This document shows positions 34,463 to 45,899 of a stretch of DNA of 64,000 bases, one piece after another (the stretch's first letter is position 1; each line of letters begins with the position of its first letter). Position numbers and translations under genes: made by a program. The stretch is from an uncultured bacterium (lineage in GTDB: Bacteria > Pseudomonadota > Alphaproteobacteria > Sphingomonadales > Sphingomonadaceae). Under the pieces are notes generated by a model that searched no databases, was not told the DNA's origin, and saw only the letters and a list, made by a program, of their open reading frames with translations. The stretch is taken from positions 1 through 64,000 of the forward strand of contig CAISGR010000050.1 in NCBI GenBank assembly GCA_903884945.1, read 5' to 3'.

Positions 34463-37216
34463 ATGCCACATCTCTATCTCGTCGACGGCTCCGGCTATAT
34501 CTTCCGCGCCTATCATCGGCTCCCGCCCCTGACCAATGTGCACGGCGAGCCGGTCGGCGCGGTCTATGGTTATACGACCATGTTGTGGAAGCTCGCCGAC
34601 GAGCTGCACAAGGCGGACGGGCCGACCCACATGGCGGTGATCCTCGACAAATCGAGCCACACCTTCCGCAACGACCTGTACGACAAGTACAAGGCGCAGC
34701 GCCCGCCGCCACCCGAGGATCTGGTACCGCAGTTCCCGATGATTCGCGACGCGACGCGCGCCTTCTCGCTGCCGTGCATCGAGGAAGCGGGCCTCGAGGC
34801 CGACGACATCATCGCGAGCTACGCCAAGGCAGCGCTGCGCGAGGGCTGGTCAGTGACGATCGTCAGCGCCGACAAGGACCTGATGCAGCTGATCGAGCCG
34901 GGACTCGACCTGTACGACACGATGAACAACCGCCGGCTCGGTCCCGAGCATGTGATGGAGAAGTTCGGCGTGATGCCGGACCGGCTCGGTGACGTGCTCG
35001 GCCTGATGGGCGACAGCGTCGACAATATACCCGGCGTGCCCGGTGTGGGCCCGAAGACCGCGGCCAAGCTGATCCAGGAATATGGCGATATCGAAGGCGT
35101 GCTCGCCGCTGCCCCGACGATGAAGGCGGGCAAGCTGCGCGACAACCTGATCGAGCATGCCGACAATGCGCGGCTGTCGCGCGTGCTGGTGACGCTGAAG
35201 GACGACGCCCCGCTTGCCGACCCGCTCGAGTCGCTCGAACTGCAGGGCATTCCCGAGGCGCCGCTGCGCGCGTTCCTCGAGCATCACGGCTTCAAGTCGC
35301 TGCTCGCCAAACTCTCCGCAGTGGCGGATGCTCCGGTCGAAGCGCAGAAGAGCGTGCCGCAGGAGGAAGACCCGCCCTGCAACCATGACGGCTATGAGAC
35401 CGTGGTCGACGAAGCAGCGCTCGACGACTGGATCGCCCGGGCGCGGCACCAGGGCTGGATCGCGATCGACACCGAGACCACCGGCGTCGATGCGACGCGC
35501 GCCGAGCTGGTCGGCATCAGCATGGCGCTGCAGCCGAACACGGCTTGCTATGTTCCGCTCGCGCATGGCGGATCCGGGCTGTTCGCGGAAAAGCCCGAAC
35601 AGCTCGCGCCGGCAGTGGCACTGGCGAAGCTGAAGCCATTGTTCGAGGACCCGTCGGTGCTCAAGATCGGGCACAACATGAAGTACGACATGATCGTGCT
35701 CGGCCGGCTCGGAATCGACGTCGCGCCGTATGACGACACGATCCTGATGAGCTTCGATCTCGATGCGGGGCTGCACGGGCACGGCATGGACGAGCTGGCG
35801 GCGACTCACCTGTCGCACAGCTGCATTGCTTTCAAGGACGTGGTCGGCACCGGCAAGAGCCAGCGGACCTTCAACGAGATCGACCTGAAGGCAGCGACGC
35901 ATTATGCCGCTGAAGATGCCGATGTGACGCTTCGGCTGTGGCGGCGGTTCAAGCCGCGACTCGTCGCGGAGGGGGCCACCCGAGTCTACGAGATGGTCGA
36001 TCGTCCGCTCGCGCCCGTCATCGCGCAGATGGAGCGGCACGGCATCAAGGTCGACCGCGAGCGGCTGGCGCAGCTCTCGACTGAATTCGCCCACTCGATC
36101 GCGACGCTGGAGACCGAGATCCACGGCCTGGCCGGCGGCCCCTTCACGATCGGCAGCCCGAAGCAGCTCGGCGACGTGCTGTTCGAGCGGATGGGGATCA
36201 AGGGCGGCCGCAAGGGCAAGTCCGGCGTCTACTCGACCGACGTGAACGAGCTCGAGCGGATCGCGGCCGACAAGGACTCGCCCGGGCGCGTGATCGCGGC
36301 GCGGGTGCTCGAGTGGCGTCAGCTGTCCAAGCTGAAATCCACCTATACCGATGCGCTGCAGGCGCAGATCAACCCCGAGACGGGCCGTGTCCATACCAGC
36401 TATTCGCTGACCGGCGCCCAGACCGGCCGGCTCTCCTCGACCGATCCGAACCTGCAGAACATCCCTATCCGCACCGAGATCGGCCGGCAGATCCGCGACG
36501 CCTTCGTCGCCGAGCCGGGCAATGTGCTGCTCGCGGCCGACTATTCGCAGATCGAGCTCAGGCTCGCGGCGCATATGGCGGACGTGCCGGCGCTGAAACA
36601 GGCATTCGCCGACGGCGCCGACATCCACAGCATGACCGCGCAGGAGCTGTTCGGCGAAGTCAATCGCGACACCCGCGGCCGCGCCAAGACAATCAACTTC
36701 GCGATTCTTTACGGCATTTCGCGCTGGGGCCTGGCCGGCCGCCTCGATGTCACGGCGGACGAGGCGCAGGCGATGATCGATCGCTATTTCGAGCGCTTCC
36801 CGGGCATCAACCACTATATCGTCGAGACGACCGAAAAGGCGCGCGACAAGGGCTATACCGAGACGCTGTTCGGCCGAAAGACGCATTTCCCGCGGCTCAA
36901 GTCGAAGATCCAGCATGAGCGACAGGGCGCCGAGCGCGCCGCGATCAACGCGCCGATCCAGGGCACCAGCGCCGACATCATCAAGCGCGCGATGGTGCGG
37001 ATGGGTCCGGCCCTGCTCGAAGCCGGCCTGCCGAACGTCCGCATGCTGCTGCAGGTGCATGACGAACTCGTGTTCGAACTGCCCGAAGCCGATGTCGATG
37101 CGGCGCGCCCGGTGATCGAACGCGTGATGGCAACCGCCGCCGAGCCGGCCGTGACGCTCAGCGTGCCGCTCGGCATCGAGATCGGCGTCGGGCCGAGCTG
37201 GGGAGCCGCGCATTGA
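34463..37216 (+). CDS. polA: DNA polymerase I
   Basis: This 917-residue PolA has three parts. The N-terminal 5' nuclease domain begins LYLVDGSGYIFRAYHRLPPL. The proofreading exonuclease domain is intact (IAIDTETTGVDATRA, IGHNMKYDMI and YAAEDADVTLR). The polymerase domain has motif A ADYSQIELRLAAH, the O-helix region RGRAKTINFAILYGIS and motif C VHDELVFELP. It repairs gaps and removes RNA primers. The stop overlaps the TTG start of the flippase gene. Confidence 0.97.
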   Translation: MPHLYLVDGSGYIFRAYHRLPPLTNVHGEPVGAVYGYTTMLWKLADELHKADGPTHMAVILDKSSHTFRNDLYDKYKAQRPPPPEDLVPQFPMIRDATRAFSLPCIEEAGLEADDIIASYAKAALREGWSVTIVSADKDLMQLIEPGLDLYDTMNNRRLGPEHVMEKFGVMPDRLGDVLGLMGDSVDNIPGVPGVGPKTAAKLIQEYGDIEGVLAAAPTMKAGKLRDNLIEHADNARLSRVLVTLKDDAPLADPLESLELQGIPEAPLRAFLEHHGFKSLLAKLSAVADAPVEAQKSVPQEEDPPCNHDGYETVVDEAALDDWIARARHQGWIAIDTETTGVDATRAELVGISMALQPNTACYVPLAHGGSGLFAEKPEQLAPAVALAKLKPLFEDPSVLKIGHNMKYDMIVLGRLGIDVAPYDDTILMSFDLDAGLHGHGMDELAATHLSHSCIAFKDVVGTGKSQRTFNEIDLKAATHYAAEDADVTLRLWRRFKPRLVAEGATRVYEMVDRPLAPVIAQMERHGIKVDRERLAQLSTEFAHSIATLETEIHGLAGGPFTIGSPKQLGDVLFERMGIKGGRKGKSGVYSTDVNELERIAADKDSPGRVIAARVLEWRQLSKLKSTYTDALQAQINPETGRVHTSYSLTGAQTGRLSSTDPNLQNIPIRTEIGRQIRDAFVAEPGNVLLAADYSQIELRLAAHMADVPALKQAFADGADIHSMTAQELFGEVNRDTRGRAKTINFAILYGISRWGLAGRLDVTADEAQAMIDRYFERFPGINHYIVETTEKARDKGYTETLFGRKTHFPRLKSKIQHERQGAERAAINAPIQGTSADIIKRAMVRMGPALLEAGLPNVRMLLQVHDELVFELPEADVDAARPVIERVMATAAEPAVTLSVPLGIEIGVGPSWGAAH

Positions 37217-38733
37217 GCGCTGGCGACGCCGCCGCGCCGGGCGGCACCGAAGACATCAACGCCCTCGCCAAGGGCGGGCGGACCAATATCATCGGCTTCC
37301 TCCTCCGCCTCGCGGCGCGGCTGCCCTTCCTGTTCATCGCCGGGCGCGTCTATGGCCCGGATATCGTCGGCCGGTTCGCGCTGGCGGTGGTGGTGGTCGA
37401 ACTGGCCGCCCTGCTCGCGACGCTGGGCCTGAAGCGCGGGCTGGCCCAGGCGCTGTCATCCTCCGATCGGCCGCATGTCCATGTCGTATGGGATGCGCTG
37501 GCAGTGGCGTTCATCGCGTCGCTGGTGGCCAGCGGCATCCTGATCGCGATTCCGGAGATCATGTATCCCAACAGCGCGATCGCGGGGATGGATCGCTGGC
37601 TGCCATGCATCGTGGTGGCGGTCGCCTGGTCGGACGTCAGCCTTGCCGCGCTGGCCTATCGCCGCAACGTCAAGGCGACGGTGACCGCACGGGCGATCGT
37701 CGAGCCATGGACGATCAGCGCCGGCGCCTATATTTTCTCGTTCGTCTCGCTGCGCGACGGGCTGATCCTGTCCTACATGCTGTCGATGGCGGCGGCGCTG
37801 GTCGCCTCGTTGATTCCGTTCATGCGCAGCTATGGCCTGCCCCGCGGCTGGCGGCCGCACCTCCCGCATCTCTTCGCGCTCGCGAGCCGCAACGTGCCGC
37901 TGGCCGGCGCCGATGCGATCGAATGGGGCACCCGCAACGTCGATCGCTTCATCCTGGGCGTGATGTTCGAGCCGAAGATCGTCGGCATCTATTATATGGC
38001 GCAGCAGGTCGCCTCGATCCCCGCCAAGCTCAAGACCAGCTTCGATCCGATCCTGGGCCCGGTGATCACCGCGAGCCTTGCCCGGAAGGACTTCGCCGCC
38101 GTCGCCGCCCAGGTTCGACAGGTCGGTTTCTGGATTCTCGCGGCACAGGTGGGGCTGGCCTTCATCGGATCGATCCCGGGCGAAGCCGTGATGGGCGTGG
38201 TCGGGCCGCAATTCGTGGCCGGCACCGCCGCCCTGGCCTTCCTGCTCACCGCCGAGGCGGCCGCCTCGACGGGCGCAGTCTGCGAATCCGCGCTGGTCTA
38301 TATCGCGCGCGTACGCAACCTGATGATCTCGCTCGGCATGCTGAGCTTCCAGGTGGCGCTGAGCTTCGGCCTGATCTTCGCGATGCGCGCCATCGGCTGG
38401 CCGGTGAACTACCAGGCGGCGGGCCCGGCCCTCGCCCTGCTGGTTTCGCTCGGGCTGGGCTCGATCGTCAAATCGACGCTGTTGTCGCACCTGCTCAAGG
38501 CGCGCGTTTCGGGATTCCGCCTTCCCCTGCTCTGGGCGGCGCTCGCCGGGATCATCGTCGGCACCGTCTTCACCTGGCTGCCCAAGCGGCTCGAATGGGC
38601 CGAGGTATTGTTCGGCATCCCGGCCATGGCGGCGACCTATCTCTTCGTCCTGTCCCGCTGGGCGTTCCGCCCCGCCGACAGGGCGCTCTTCGGCAAGATC
38701 CCCTCGGTGGAAGAGGCAACCCTGCCGACCTGA
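37213..38733 (+). CDS. Wzx-like flippase (MOP superfamily, polysaccharide export)
   Basis: This 506-residue polytopic membrane protein has about twelve to fourteen predicted helices in MATE-like arrangement: [20 protein letters not shown] at the N-terminus, [42 protein letters not shown]. It resembles oligosaccharide flippases that move lipid-linked repeat units across the inner membrane. No polymerase or glycosyltransferase cluster is adjacent; the heparinase-family gene is on the other strand. Start is TTG 37213, within a TTGA overlap with polA. Confidence 0.86.
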   Translation: MSAGDAAAPGGTEDINALAKGGRTNIIGFLLRLAARLPFLFIAGRVYGPDIVGRFALAVVVVELAALLATLGLKRGLAQALSSSDRPHVHVVWDALAVAFIASLVASGILIAIPEIMYPNSAIAGMDRWLPCIVVAVAWSDVSLAALAYRRNVKATVTARAIVEPWTISAGAYIFSFVSLRDGLILSYMLSMAAALVASLIPFMRSYGLPRGWRPHLPHLFALASRNVPLAGADAIEWGTRNVDRFILGVMFEPKIVGIYYMAQQVASIPAKLKTSFDPILGPVITASLARKDFAAVAAQVRQVGFWILAAQVGLAFIGSIPGEAVMGVVGPQFVAGTAALAFLLTAEAAASTGAVCESALVYIARVRNLMISLGMLSFQVALSFGLIFAMRAIGWPVNYQAAGPALALLVSLGLGSIVKSTLLSHLLKARVSGFRLPLLWAALAGIIVGTVFTWLPKRLEWAEVLFGIPAMAATYLFVLSRWAFRPADRALFGKIPSVEEATLPT

Positions 38734-38745
38734 GCACCGTCCCGC

Positions 38746-40329
38746 TCAGTGGCGGAAGTGGCGCATCCCGGTGAAGACCATGGCCAGACCCGCCGCATCG
38801 GCCGCAGCGATGACTTCATCGTCGCGAATCGAGCCACCGGGCTGGATCACGGCGGTGGCACCGGCCTCGACCGCCGCCAGCAGGCCGTCCGCAAAGGGGA
38901 AGAAGGCATCCGACGCGACCGCGGAGCCGATCGTCCGCGGCGTTGCCCAGCCTGCCTTGTCGGCCGCGTCCTTCGCCTTCCAGGCGGCGATCCGGGCGGA
39001 TTCAAGCCGGTTCATCTGGCCGGCGCCGATGCCGGCGGTGGCACCGTCCCGCGCATAGACGATCGCGTTCGACTTGACGTGCTTGGCGACCGTCCAGGCG
39101 AAGCGGCAATCGGCCAGCTCCGCCTCGGTCGGCTGGCGCTTGGTCACGACCTTCAGATCGTGCGCCGCGCCATTGTCGCGGGTCTGGACCAGCCAGCCGC
39201 CGGTGATCGACTTGGCCATGATGCCGGCGCGCGCCGGATCGGGCAGTTCGCCCGTGAGCAGCAGCCGCAGATTCTTCTTCGCGGCGAAGATGGCGAGCGC
39301 TGCCTCGTCGGCATCCGGAGCAATCACGACTTCGGTGAAGATGCCAGAGATCGCCCGCGCTGTGGCTTCATCGAGTGCGCGGTTAAGCGCGATGATGCCG
39401 CCGAACGCCGAGACGGTGTCGCAGGCGAACGCCTCGGCATAGGCCTGCTCGATCGTCGCCGCGGTCGCGACGCCGCACGGATTCGCGTGCTTGACGATAA
39501 CGACCGTCGGCGCGGCGTTGCGGAATTCGCTGACCAGTTCGAGCGCGGCATCGGCATCGTTATAATTATTGTAGCTGAGTTCCTTGCCCTGCACCTGACG
39601 CGCCTGGCCGACTCCGCGCGCCTGAGGGCCGGTGGCCGTGTAGAAGGCTGCCTTCTGGTGCGGATTCTCGCCATAGCGCAGCGCGGCACCGCGCTTGAGC
39701 GTGATCGGCAGCGTTTCCGGGAAGGCCTCGCCCTGATCGGCAAAGCCGAACCAGCTGGCGATCATGCCGTCATAGGCAGCGGTCGCGGCAAAGGCGCGCG
39801 CGGCGAGGCGCTTGCGCAGATCGAGCGTGGTGGCGCCGCCCGACGCATCCATCTCGGCAACCAGCACGGGATAATCAGCCGGATCCGTGACGATCGCGAC
39901 GAAGGCGTGGTTCTTCGCGGCCGAGCGGACCATCGATGGGCCCCCGATATCGATATTCTCGATGATCTCGGGGCGGTCGGCGCCCTTCATCACGGTCTGG
40001 AGGAAGGGATAGAGGTTCACGACCACGAGGTCGATCGCACCGATATCGTGCTCGACCATCGCCGCGACATGCGCCGGATCGTCGCGTACCGCGAGCAGGC
40101 CGCCATGGACCTTGGGGTGCAGCGTCTTCACCCGCCCGTCCATCATCTCGGGAAAGCCGGTGAGATCGGAAATGTCGCGAACCTCGAGCCCGGCCTCGCG
40201 CAGCGCCTTGGCGGTGCCGCCGGTGGAAACCAGCTCCACTCCGTGCCGGGCCAGCGCCTGGCCGAGTTCGACGATGCCGGTCTTGTCGGAGACCGACAGG
40301 AGGGCGCGGGTAATCTTGATGGCGGCCAT
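38746..40329 (-). CDS. purH: Bifunctional AICAR formyltransferase / IMP cyclohydrolase
   Basis: This 527-residue PurH completes de novo IMP synthesis: the N-terminal IMP cyclohydrolase half ([20 protein letters not shown] with [14 protein letters not shown]) and the C-terminal AICAR transformylase half, including [11 protein letters not shown] and [20 protein letters not shown]. The end [20 protein letters not shown] is typical. It is downstream of rsmB-rpe-heparinase on the same strand, 67 nt from the heparinase stop. Confidence 0.96.
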   Translation of the reverse strand: MAAIKITRALLSVSDKTGIVELGQALARHGVELVSTGGTAKALREAGLEVRDISDLTGFPEMMDGRVKTLHPKVHGGLLAVRDDPAHVAAMVEHDIGAIDLVVVNLYPFLQTVMKGADRPEIIENIDIGGPSMVRSAAKNHAFVAIVTDPADYPVLVAEMDASGGATTLDLRKRLAARAFAATAAYDGMIASWFGFADQGEAFPETLPITLKRGAALRYGENPHQKAAFYTATGPQARGVGQARQVQGKELSYNNYNDADAALELVSEFRNAAPTVVIVKHANPCGVATAATIEQAYAEAFACDTVSAFGGIIALNRALDEATARAISGIFTEVVIAPDADEAALAIFAAKKNLRLLLTGELPDPARAGIMAKSITGGWLVQTRDNGAAHDLKVVTKRQPTEAELADCRFAWTVAKHVKSNAIVYARDGATAGIGAGQMNRLESARIAAWKAKDAADKAGWATPRTIGSAVASDAFFPFADGLLAAVEAGATAVIQPGGSIRDDEVIAAADAAGLAMVFTGMRHFRH

Positions 40330-40396
40330 GGAAATCTTCCGGCTGATCGTTCGCCATGAGCGAACGCGGTGAGGAGTCGCGCGCCCCTCTGCAACC

Positions 40397-42130
40397 TCAG
40401 GTCGCGCGCTTCAAGGCCCAGCTGACGCTTGCACCGCCCGCAGGCGCTTCGCCCGAGACGACGAGTTGGTGAGTCGATTGCGGCCGGCCATCCGCATCGA
40501 TCCACAGGCTGTCCTCGATCGCAAGCGTGCCGCCGCGACAGCGGAACTGCCACAGCACGCCGCCCGGGAGGCGCAGCAACGCCGCCATTCCGTCGGCGGT
40601 CGGCGAGACGGCGACGCCCTGACCGAGATGGAACCGGATCGCAAAGGCAGTGGCAGCCAGCTTGCGCTTCTTGCTGGCGGGCAGGAGCATATCCTCGCCA
40701 CGCACCTCGCGTCCGTCGCTGGAGAGCACGATCTGGCGACGGTGAAGGAAGCCATAGCGCCGTGCATAGCCATCATGGCTCGCCTCGATCCGGCTCGATG
40801 TCTCGCTCTCCTGCCGCGTCAGCTCGACTTCTGCGACACCGCGGCCGAGCGTGCCATCGGCGTGGATCGCAGTCGAGTTGCTGTCGCCGACGATCAGCGT
40901 CGAATGCGCCGCCGTGGTGCGCAGACCATCGGCGAGTGCCGCCGGAATCTGCGCGACCGCGGCACGCGCGCCACCACAATTGACGATCAGCCGGTTCGGC
41001 CCGTCGGAGAATTCGAAGGCGAGCGTCGAGGCGCAGCCGCCCTCGACCAGCCGGGCGACCGGCGGCGGCGCCGCATCCATGATCAGCACGGCCGGCCCGG
41101 CCGCCAAACGCTGATAGCCCCAGTCCCGCGCCTGGCGGAGCGGCCGCGCGCGGATTCCCGTCGCCTCGATCACCTGGGCGATCGTCTCGCCGGAAACAGG
41201 GCCACCGCCCTGCCAGCTGGAAAGCCCCCGATCGCCATGGCACACGCCGAGCAGCGCCGGGACCATGCGCGCCAGCACCGCGGCGATGGCGGGCGGCTCG
41301 GGCAGGCGGCGGGCGGCATAGACCTCGCGCAGATTGGTCAGCAGCATGATGATGTCGAGCTGGGCGACGGGCGAGCGCGCGACGCTGCCGCCATCCTCGA
41401 ACACCGATACCGACAGGGCCTTGGACAGCGCGGCTTCCATCCCCGCGCGCCGCCCGTCGCTGCCCGGGATCAGCAGCCCGGCCGCGACCACGCCGCACAG
41501 CGCTGCAACGCGCGGCGCGCCGGGCGGCAGCTTGTCCGCGCCGCGATCGATATGCCGCGCGCCCCGCGCCAGCGTATTGAGCACGAGGCTGCGATAGACC
41601 AGGTCGGTGCTGGACAGGATCAGCGGGGCGTGCGCCGTCCAGAACAGGATGCGCCGGCCCCAGAGGTCGGCGCGCCAGGCGGGTTCGCTGACGGTATCGG
41701 CATGCTGGGCGAGCCAGCGGCGCATCAGATCCTCGGCGATCGGCGTCGCCTGTGCTCGCGTCGCTACGGTCGAGAGATCGCGCAGCCAGAGGAAACTGTG
41801 GAAATAATCGCTGAAGGGGCGTGGGAAATCGGGCTTGGCCAGATTGAGACCCGCGATCGTCCTCGTCTCGCCACGAAAGGTCAGCCTCCCGTCGAGCAGG
41901 GCATGACCGCGACGCGGATCCCCGAGAAGGGGATCGTCAGGAACCGCGATCAGCTTGAGCGGATGACGGCCCTTCAGGCGCATGCCGTGAATCGGCGTGC
42001 GCCAGGTGAGACGATGGAAGCGTTCGGTGATGCGTTCGGCAAGCGAAAGTCCCTTGTCACCGCCCAGTCGGATCAGCCGCTTGCCTTCGTCGATGCCGTC
42101 GGCGCCGGTATCGCGGTCGTCGTCGCTCAC
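40397..42130 (-). CDS. Heparinase II/III family protein
   Basis: This is a 577-residue protein with an alpha/alpha-toroid N-terminal half ([34 protein letters not shown]) and a beta-sandwich C-terminal half ([35 protein letters not shown]), the layout of PF07940. No Sec signal is visible, so the location is probably cytoplasmic. It may act on uronic-acid polymers or be a structural relative without lyase activity. The GTG start at 42130 overlaps the rpe stop. It is commonly found beside rpe and rsmB in sphingomonads. Confidence 0.88.
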   Translation of the reverse strand: MSDDDRDTGADGIDEGKRLIRLGGDKGLSLAERITERFHRLTWRTPIHGMRLKGRHPLKLIAVPDDPLLGDPRRGHALLDGRLTFRGETRTIAGLNLAKPDFPRPFSDYFHSFLWLRDLSTVATRAQATPIAEDLMRRWLAQHADTVSEPAWRADLWGRRILFWTAHAPLILSSTDLVYRSLVLNTLARGARHIDRGADKLPPGAPRVAALCGVVAAGLLIPGSDGRRAGMEAALSKALSVSVFEDGGSVARSPVAQLDIIMLLTNLREVYAARRLPEPPAIAAVLARMVPALLGVCHGDRGLSSWQGGGPVSGETIAQVIEATGIRARPLRQARDWGYQRLAAGPAVLIMDAAPPPVARLVEGGCASTLAFEFSDGPNRLIVNCGGARAAVAQIPAALADGLRTTAAHSTLIVGDSNSTAIHADGTLGRGVAEVELTRQESETSSRIEASHDGYARRYGFLHRRQIVLSSDGREVRGEDMLLPASKKRKLAATAFAIRFHLGQGVAVSPTADGMAALLRLPGGVLWQFRCRGGTLAIEDSLWIDADGRPQSTHQLVVSGEAPAGGASVSWALKRAT

Positions 42131-42789
42131 CCGCCCCTCAGCGCGGCAATGTTGGCGGCATAGGCGGCGGGGCCGCCACGGAAGGTGGCAGTGCCGGCAA
42201 CCAGCGCGTCCGCACCCGCGGCGATCGCCGCGCGCGCGGTGACCGCGTCGATCCCGCCATCGACCTCGAGGTCGACCGCCAGCCCGGCCTTGTCGATCAT
42301 CTTGCGGATGCTTTCGATCTTGCGCAGCGCGCTCGGGATGAAACCTTGCCCGCCGAAGCCGGGATTGACGCTCATCACCAGCACGAGATCGACTTCCTCG
42401 ATCAGATAATCGAGCGCCTTGGCCGGGGTCTGCGGCGTGAGCACAACGCCGGCGCGCTTGCCAAGCTTGCGGATGTGCTGGAGGCTGCGATGCGTGTGTG
42501 GTCCCGCCTCGACATGAATGCTGATGATATCGGCGCCCGCCTCCGCGAACTGATCGAGGAACGCATCGACCGGCGCGATCATCAGATGCACGTCGAGCGG
42601 CTTGGTCGTGTGCGGGCGGATCGCCTTCACCACGGCGGGGCCGATCGTGATGTTCGGGACGAAATGCCCGTCCATCACGTCGACATGGACCCAGTCGGCC
42701 CCCGCCGTATCGATCGCACGCACCTCCTCGCCCAGGCGCGCGAAGTCGGCGGAGAGGATCGAAGGGGCGATACGAACGGGCTGCTGCAT
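42127..42789 (-). CDS. rpe: Ribulose-phosphate 3-epimerase
   Basis: This 220-residue TIM-barrel epimerase interconverts ribulose-5-P and xylulose-5-P. It has N-terminal RIAPSILSADFARLGEEV, the metal and active-site segments HVDVMDGHFVPNITIGP and LDVHLMI, and SVNPGFGGQGFIPSALRKI, then DGGIDAVTA. I use ATG 42789; the frame is open further upstream but the family starts here. It is upstream of and coupled to the heparinase gene. Confidence 0.96.
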   Translation of the reverse strand: MQQPVRIAPSILSADFARLGEEVRAIDTAGADWVHVDVMDGHFVPNITIGPAVVKAIRPHTTKPLDVHLMIAPVDAFLDQFAEAGADIISIHVEAGPHTHRSLQHIRKLGKRAGVVLTPQTPAKALDYLIEEVDLVLVMSVNPGFGGQGFIPSALRKIESIRKMIDKAGLAVDLEVDGGIDAVTARAAIAAGADALVAGTATFRGGPAAYAANIAALRGG

Positions 42790-42853
42790 GACAGAATCCT
42801 TAGGGTCCGTCCTCACCAGCCGCAATGCTCGTGATTGCCCGGAGGAAGGAAGA

Positions 42854-44149
42854 TCAGGTCGTGCGGCGCATCCGGGCAATGAAGAAGCCGTCACATCCAC
42901 CCTGATCGGCGAGCATGCCGGGCACGGTACGGACGCAACCACTCAGGTTCGGCGCGATTCCGGCCGGAAGTTCTTCCTCGCGGACGCGCTCGACCGTGAA
43001 ATCGGGGCGACTGCCAAGAAAGGCGATGATCTGGTCTTCGCCCTCGGCGCGCTCGAGCGAGCAGGTCGCGTAGACCAGCATCCCGCCCGGCCGCACCCAA
43101 TTGGCGACACGCGCGAGCAGCTGCGCCTGGACCCGGGCCATTTCAGCGATCACCTTCGGATTCACGCGGTGAAGTACATCGGGATGCCGGCGGAAGATGC
43201 CGGTCGCGCTGCACGGCGCATCGAGCAGCACGGCGTCCGCCGGTTCGCGCGGCGACCATTTGAGCAGATCGGCTGCGACGACGTCCGCCGCCAGATGCGT
43301 GCGTACGAGATTGTCGCGAAGTCGCGCCAGACGACTTTCCGAGGAATCGACTGCGGTGACACGCCATCCGGCGCTGGCGAGCTGCATCGTCTTGCCACCG
43401 GGTGCGGCACACAGATCGAGCGCAGTGCCGGTGCCCCGGCCGATCAGTCGGGCCGGCAGCGAGGCAGCGATATCCTGCACCCACCAGCTGCCTTCCTCGA
43501 ACCCGGGCAGTTCGGGAACATGCGCGCTGGCAAGCCGGATGTGCCCGGGCAGCAGCGAGATGCCGCCAACCGCGTCGGCCATGGCCGCCGTTGCCGATGG
43601 ATCGGCAAGGGTGAGATCGAGCGGCGGTGGGGCCGCAATCGCGTGCTCGGCCGCCTCGACCTTCGCTTCCCCCCAGGCCGATTGCCAGCGCGCCTCCACA
43701 TCGGCGGGGAGCGTCGGAAATTCGGGCAGGGTCGCCTGGCCGCGCATCAGCGTGCCGAACACGCCATGGACGAGCTTGCGTGGGCCGCCATCCACCAGCG
43801 GCAGCACGGTCGAGATCGCGGCGTGCGGCGGCGTGCCGAGCGCCAGCGCCTGGACCAGCGCGATGCGCAGCGCGAAGCGCGCCTTGGCGTCATCCGGCAG
43901 CGGGCGCTGCGTGGCGGAATCGATCAACGCATCGAGATCGGGCAGGCGGCGCAGCGTTTCCGCGGCGATGGCATGGGCGAGCGCGCGATCGTCGCCGCGA
44001 TCGATTCCCTGAGTCGCCCGGTCGAGCGCTGCCTCCAGCGGCAGGCCCTGGCGCAGCACGGCATCCAGCAGCTTCAGGGCGGCGCGACGGGCGGGAACGC
44101 CGGGCGGATCGGACGGCGTTTGCCGGGGCTGGGAGGGATTCTTGGTCAA
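42854..44149 (-). CDS. rsmB: rRNA (cytosine-C5)-methyltransferase, RsmB-like
   Basis: This 431-residue protein has an N-terminal NusB-like helical domain (PARRAALKLLDAVLRQGLPL) and a C-terminal SAM methyltransferase domain with DLCAAPGGKTMQL, LLDAPCSATG (catalytic-type Cys) and YATCSLERAEGE (second Cys). It methylates cytosine 967-type sites in 16S rRNA. It is the first gene of the minus-strand run with rpe and is divergent from the SdhAF4 gene 64 nt away. Confidence 0.93.
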   Translation of the reverse strand: MTKNPSQPRQTPSDPPGVPARRAALKLLDAVLRQGLPLEAALDRATQGIDRGDDRALAHAIAAETLRRLPDLDALIDSATQRPLPDDAKARFALRIALVQALALGTPPHAAISTVLPLVDGGPRKLVHGVFGTLMRGQATLPEFPTLPADVEARWQSAWGEAKVEAAEHAIAAPPPLDLTLADPSATAAMADAVGGISLLPGHIRLASAHVPELPGFEEGSWWVQDIAASLPARLIGRGTGTALDLCAAPGGKTMQLASAGWRVTAVDSSESRLARLRDNLVRTHLAADVVAADLLKWSPREPADAVLLDAPCSATGIFRRHPDVLHRVNPKVIAEMARVQAQLLARVANWVRPGGMLVYATCSLERAEGEDQIIAFLGSRPDFTVERVREEELPAGIAPNLSGCVRTVPGMLADQGGCDGFFIARMRRTT

Positions 44150-44213
44150 ATCGCTTGAACTCGCGCGCTTACGGGATGATGTGACGAGTCACGCCGCATC
44201 CAGGAAGACCGCC

Positions 44214-44381
44214 ATGGGCCGCCGCCCGCCACATGTGAAGCCGCCAGCCTATCTTTCCAAGAGCCCGCCGGTGCCACAGCCCGATCCGAAGCCGGCCGAA
44301 TCCGCTGAAAGCGATCCGCTCGGCCTGAATCCGACGCGCTATGGCGATTGGGAATTGAAGGGCATCGCGGTCGATTTCTAA
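44214..44381 (+). CDS. Succinate dehydrogenase assembly factor 4-like (DUF1674) protein
   Basis: This 55-residue protein starts at ATG 44214 with AGGAAG eight bases upstream. The C-terminal GLNPTRYGDWELKGIAVDF is the DUF1674 signature found in SdhAF4, which helps flavinate the succinate dehydrogenase subunit SdhA. The N-terminal half is Pro-rich and disordered. It is a typical length for bacterial members. No sdh genes are adjacent. Confidence 0.92.
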   Translation: MGRRPPHVKPPAYLSKSPPVPQPDPKPAESAESDPLGLNPTRYGDWELKGIAVDF

Positions 44382-44391
44382 CCGCCCGCCG

Positions 44392-44922
44392 TCAACCGAG
44401 CAGCCCGGCCAGCTTTCCCACGGTATTCCAGTTGCGCATCGTCGCCAGGCTGGGAAATTTGAGCTTGGCCATGGCCGGACCGAGCCTTGAATGGCCGACA
44501 TCATCGGGAAAATCGATATAGAGTTCGCGGCCGACCGCCTTCAGCCGTTCGGGCCCGTCATAGATTTCCGTAAGCTTCGCGATCAGCCCCTCGGGCACGG
44601 GATCCCGGTGGAAGGATACCAGCAGGTGGTTGGGATGGTCCGTCGCAGCGTCGGGAAAGGGATTGCCGGCAATCACCGCCGCCAGTTCGACTCCGTTGCG
44701 AAGGACGACGTCAGTCTTCAGGCCATATTTCCCGAGCGCCGCCTCGAGCTGCTTCTCCAGCGCCGCGCCCTCCGTCTCCGCGCAGGTGAAGACGACATTG
44801 CCGGAAGCGAGCAAAGTCTTGACGTCACCATGGCCAAGCCCTTCGACCACCGCCTTCAGATCAGCCATCGGGATCTTCTTGCCCCCGATATTGATCCCCT
44901 TGAGCAGCGCTGCCCACCGCAT
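44392..44922 (-). CDS. DUF1697 family protein
   Basis: This 176-residue protein begins [20 protein letters not shown], the DUF1697 signature (RYAALLRGINVGG-like), with LLASGNVVFTC, and ends FPSLATMRNWNTVGKLAGLL. The ferredoxin-like domain has no known activity. Its ATG overlaps the gpsA stop by one nucleotide (TGATG), forming the tail of the tsaD-gpsA operon. Confidence 0.9.
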   Translation of the reverse strand: MRWAALLKGINIGGKKIPMADLKAVVEGLGHGDVKTLLASGNVVFTCAETEGAALEKQLEAALGKYGLKTDVVLRNGVELAAVIAGNPFPDAATDHPNHLLVSFHRDPVPEGLIAKLTEIYDGPERLKAVGRELYIDFPDDVGHSRLGPAMAKLKFPSLATMRNWNTVGKLAGLLG

Positions 44923-45899
44923 CAGTGATGTTCCCGGGTAAGCGGCCGGGCAAGGAGCGCACCGACCACCTCGCGCACATCGGCACCGTCGAGCAGGGCA
45001 CAGACCGCCTCGGTGACCGGCATGTCGACGCCTGCCTCGGCCGCCGCCTCGCGCAACACCGGCGCCGTGAAGGCGCCTTCAGCGACGGTACGGCGATCCG
45101 ACAGCAAGGCCCGCGCATCCTTGCCCTGCCCCAGTCCGACCCCGAGCGAGAAGTTACGCGAACTGGTCGAGGAGCAGGTCAGCACGAGATCGCCCAGCCC
45201 CGACAGGCCGGACAGGGTTTCAGCCCGCGCCCCGCGCGCCATGCCGAAACGCGTCATCTCGGCAAAGCCGCGCGCTATCAGCGCCGCACGGGCATTCTGG
45301 CCGAGCCCGGCGCCCTGGACGACACCGCAGGCAATCGCGAGCACGTTCTTGACTGCCCCGCCGATCTCGGCACCGACGACGTCCGAAGAGGCATAGGGCC
45401 GAAAAGCCGGGCCCGCGAGGCGGTCCGCAAGCCGGGCGCCGAGCGCTTCATCGGCACAGGCGAGGGTGACCGCGGTCGGCATGCCCTGCGCAACCTCGAT
45501 CGCGAAGGTCGGGCCGGAAATCACCGCGATCGGCGCGCCGGGGTGTACCGCGCGCGCAACCTCTCCGACCAGCAACCGTGAGCCGGCCTCGATCCCCTTG
45601 GCGCAGAGCACCAGGGGCGTGTCGCCAACCGGCGTTTCGGCAAGGACGGCGCGGATATGCTGGGCCGGCACGACGACCAGCAGCGCCTCGCATGCTGCCA
45701 GCGCGGCGAGCGACCCCGTCGCCTCGATCGAGGCGGGCAGCGCCACCCCGGCAAGGAACAGCGGGTTCTCGTGCGTCGCGTTGATCGCCTCCACCACCTC
45801 CGGCTCGCGCGCCCAGAGCAACACCGATTCACCGCCCCGGGCCGCAACGCTGGCCAAGGCGGTTCCCCAGGCGCCACCGCCCATTACGCCGATCTTCAT
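44922..45899 (-). CDS. gpsA: Glycerol-3-phosphate dehydrogenase [NAD(P)+]
   Basis: This 325-residue enzyme makes sn-glycerol-3-phosphate for phospholipids. It has [20 protein letters not shown] (Rossmann loop), [17 protein letters not shown] and the catalytic Lys region [20 protein letters not shown], then [20 protein letters not shown]. It overlaps tsaD upstream (ATGA) and DUF1697 downstream. Confidence 0.96.
   Translation of the reverse strand: MKIGVMGGGAWGTALASVAARGGESVLLWAREPEVVEAINATHENPLFLAGVALPASIEATGSLAALAACEALLVVVPAQHIRAVLAETPVGDTPLVLCAKGIEAGSRLLVGEVARAVHPGAPIAVISGPTFAIEVAQGMPTAVTLACADEALGARLADRLAGPAFRPYASSDVVGAEIGGAVKNVLAIACGVVQGAGLGQNARAALIARGFAEMTRFGMARGARAETLSGLSGLGDLVLTCSSTSSRNFSLGVGLGQGKDARALLSDRRTVAEGAFTAPVLREAAAEAGVDMPVTEAVCALLDGADVREVVGALLARPLTREHH

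Noticed and set aside
34850..37213. A 787-codon antisense frame across polA
   Set aside because: Mirror of polA codon bias, no domain similarity and no ribosome site.
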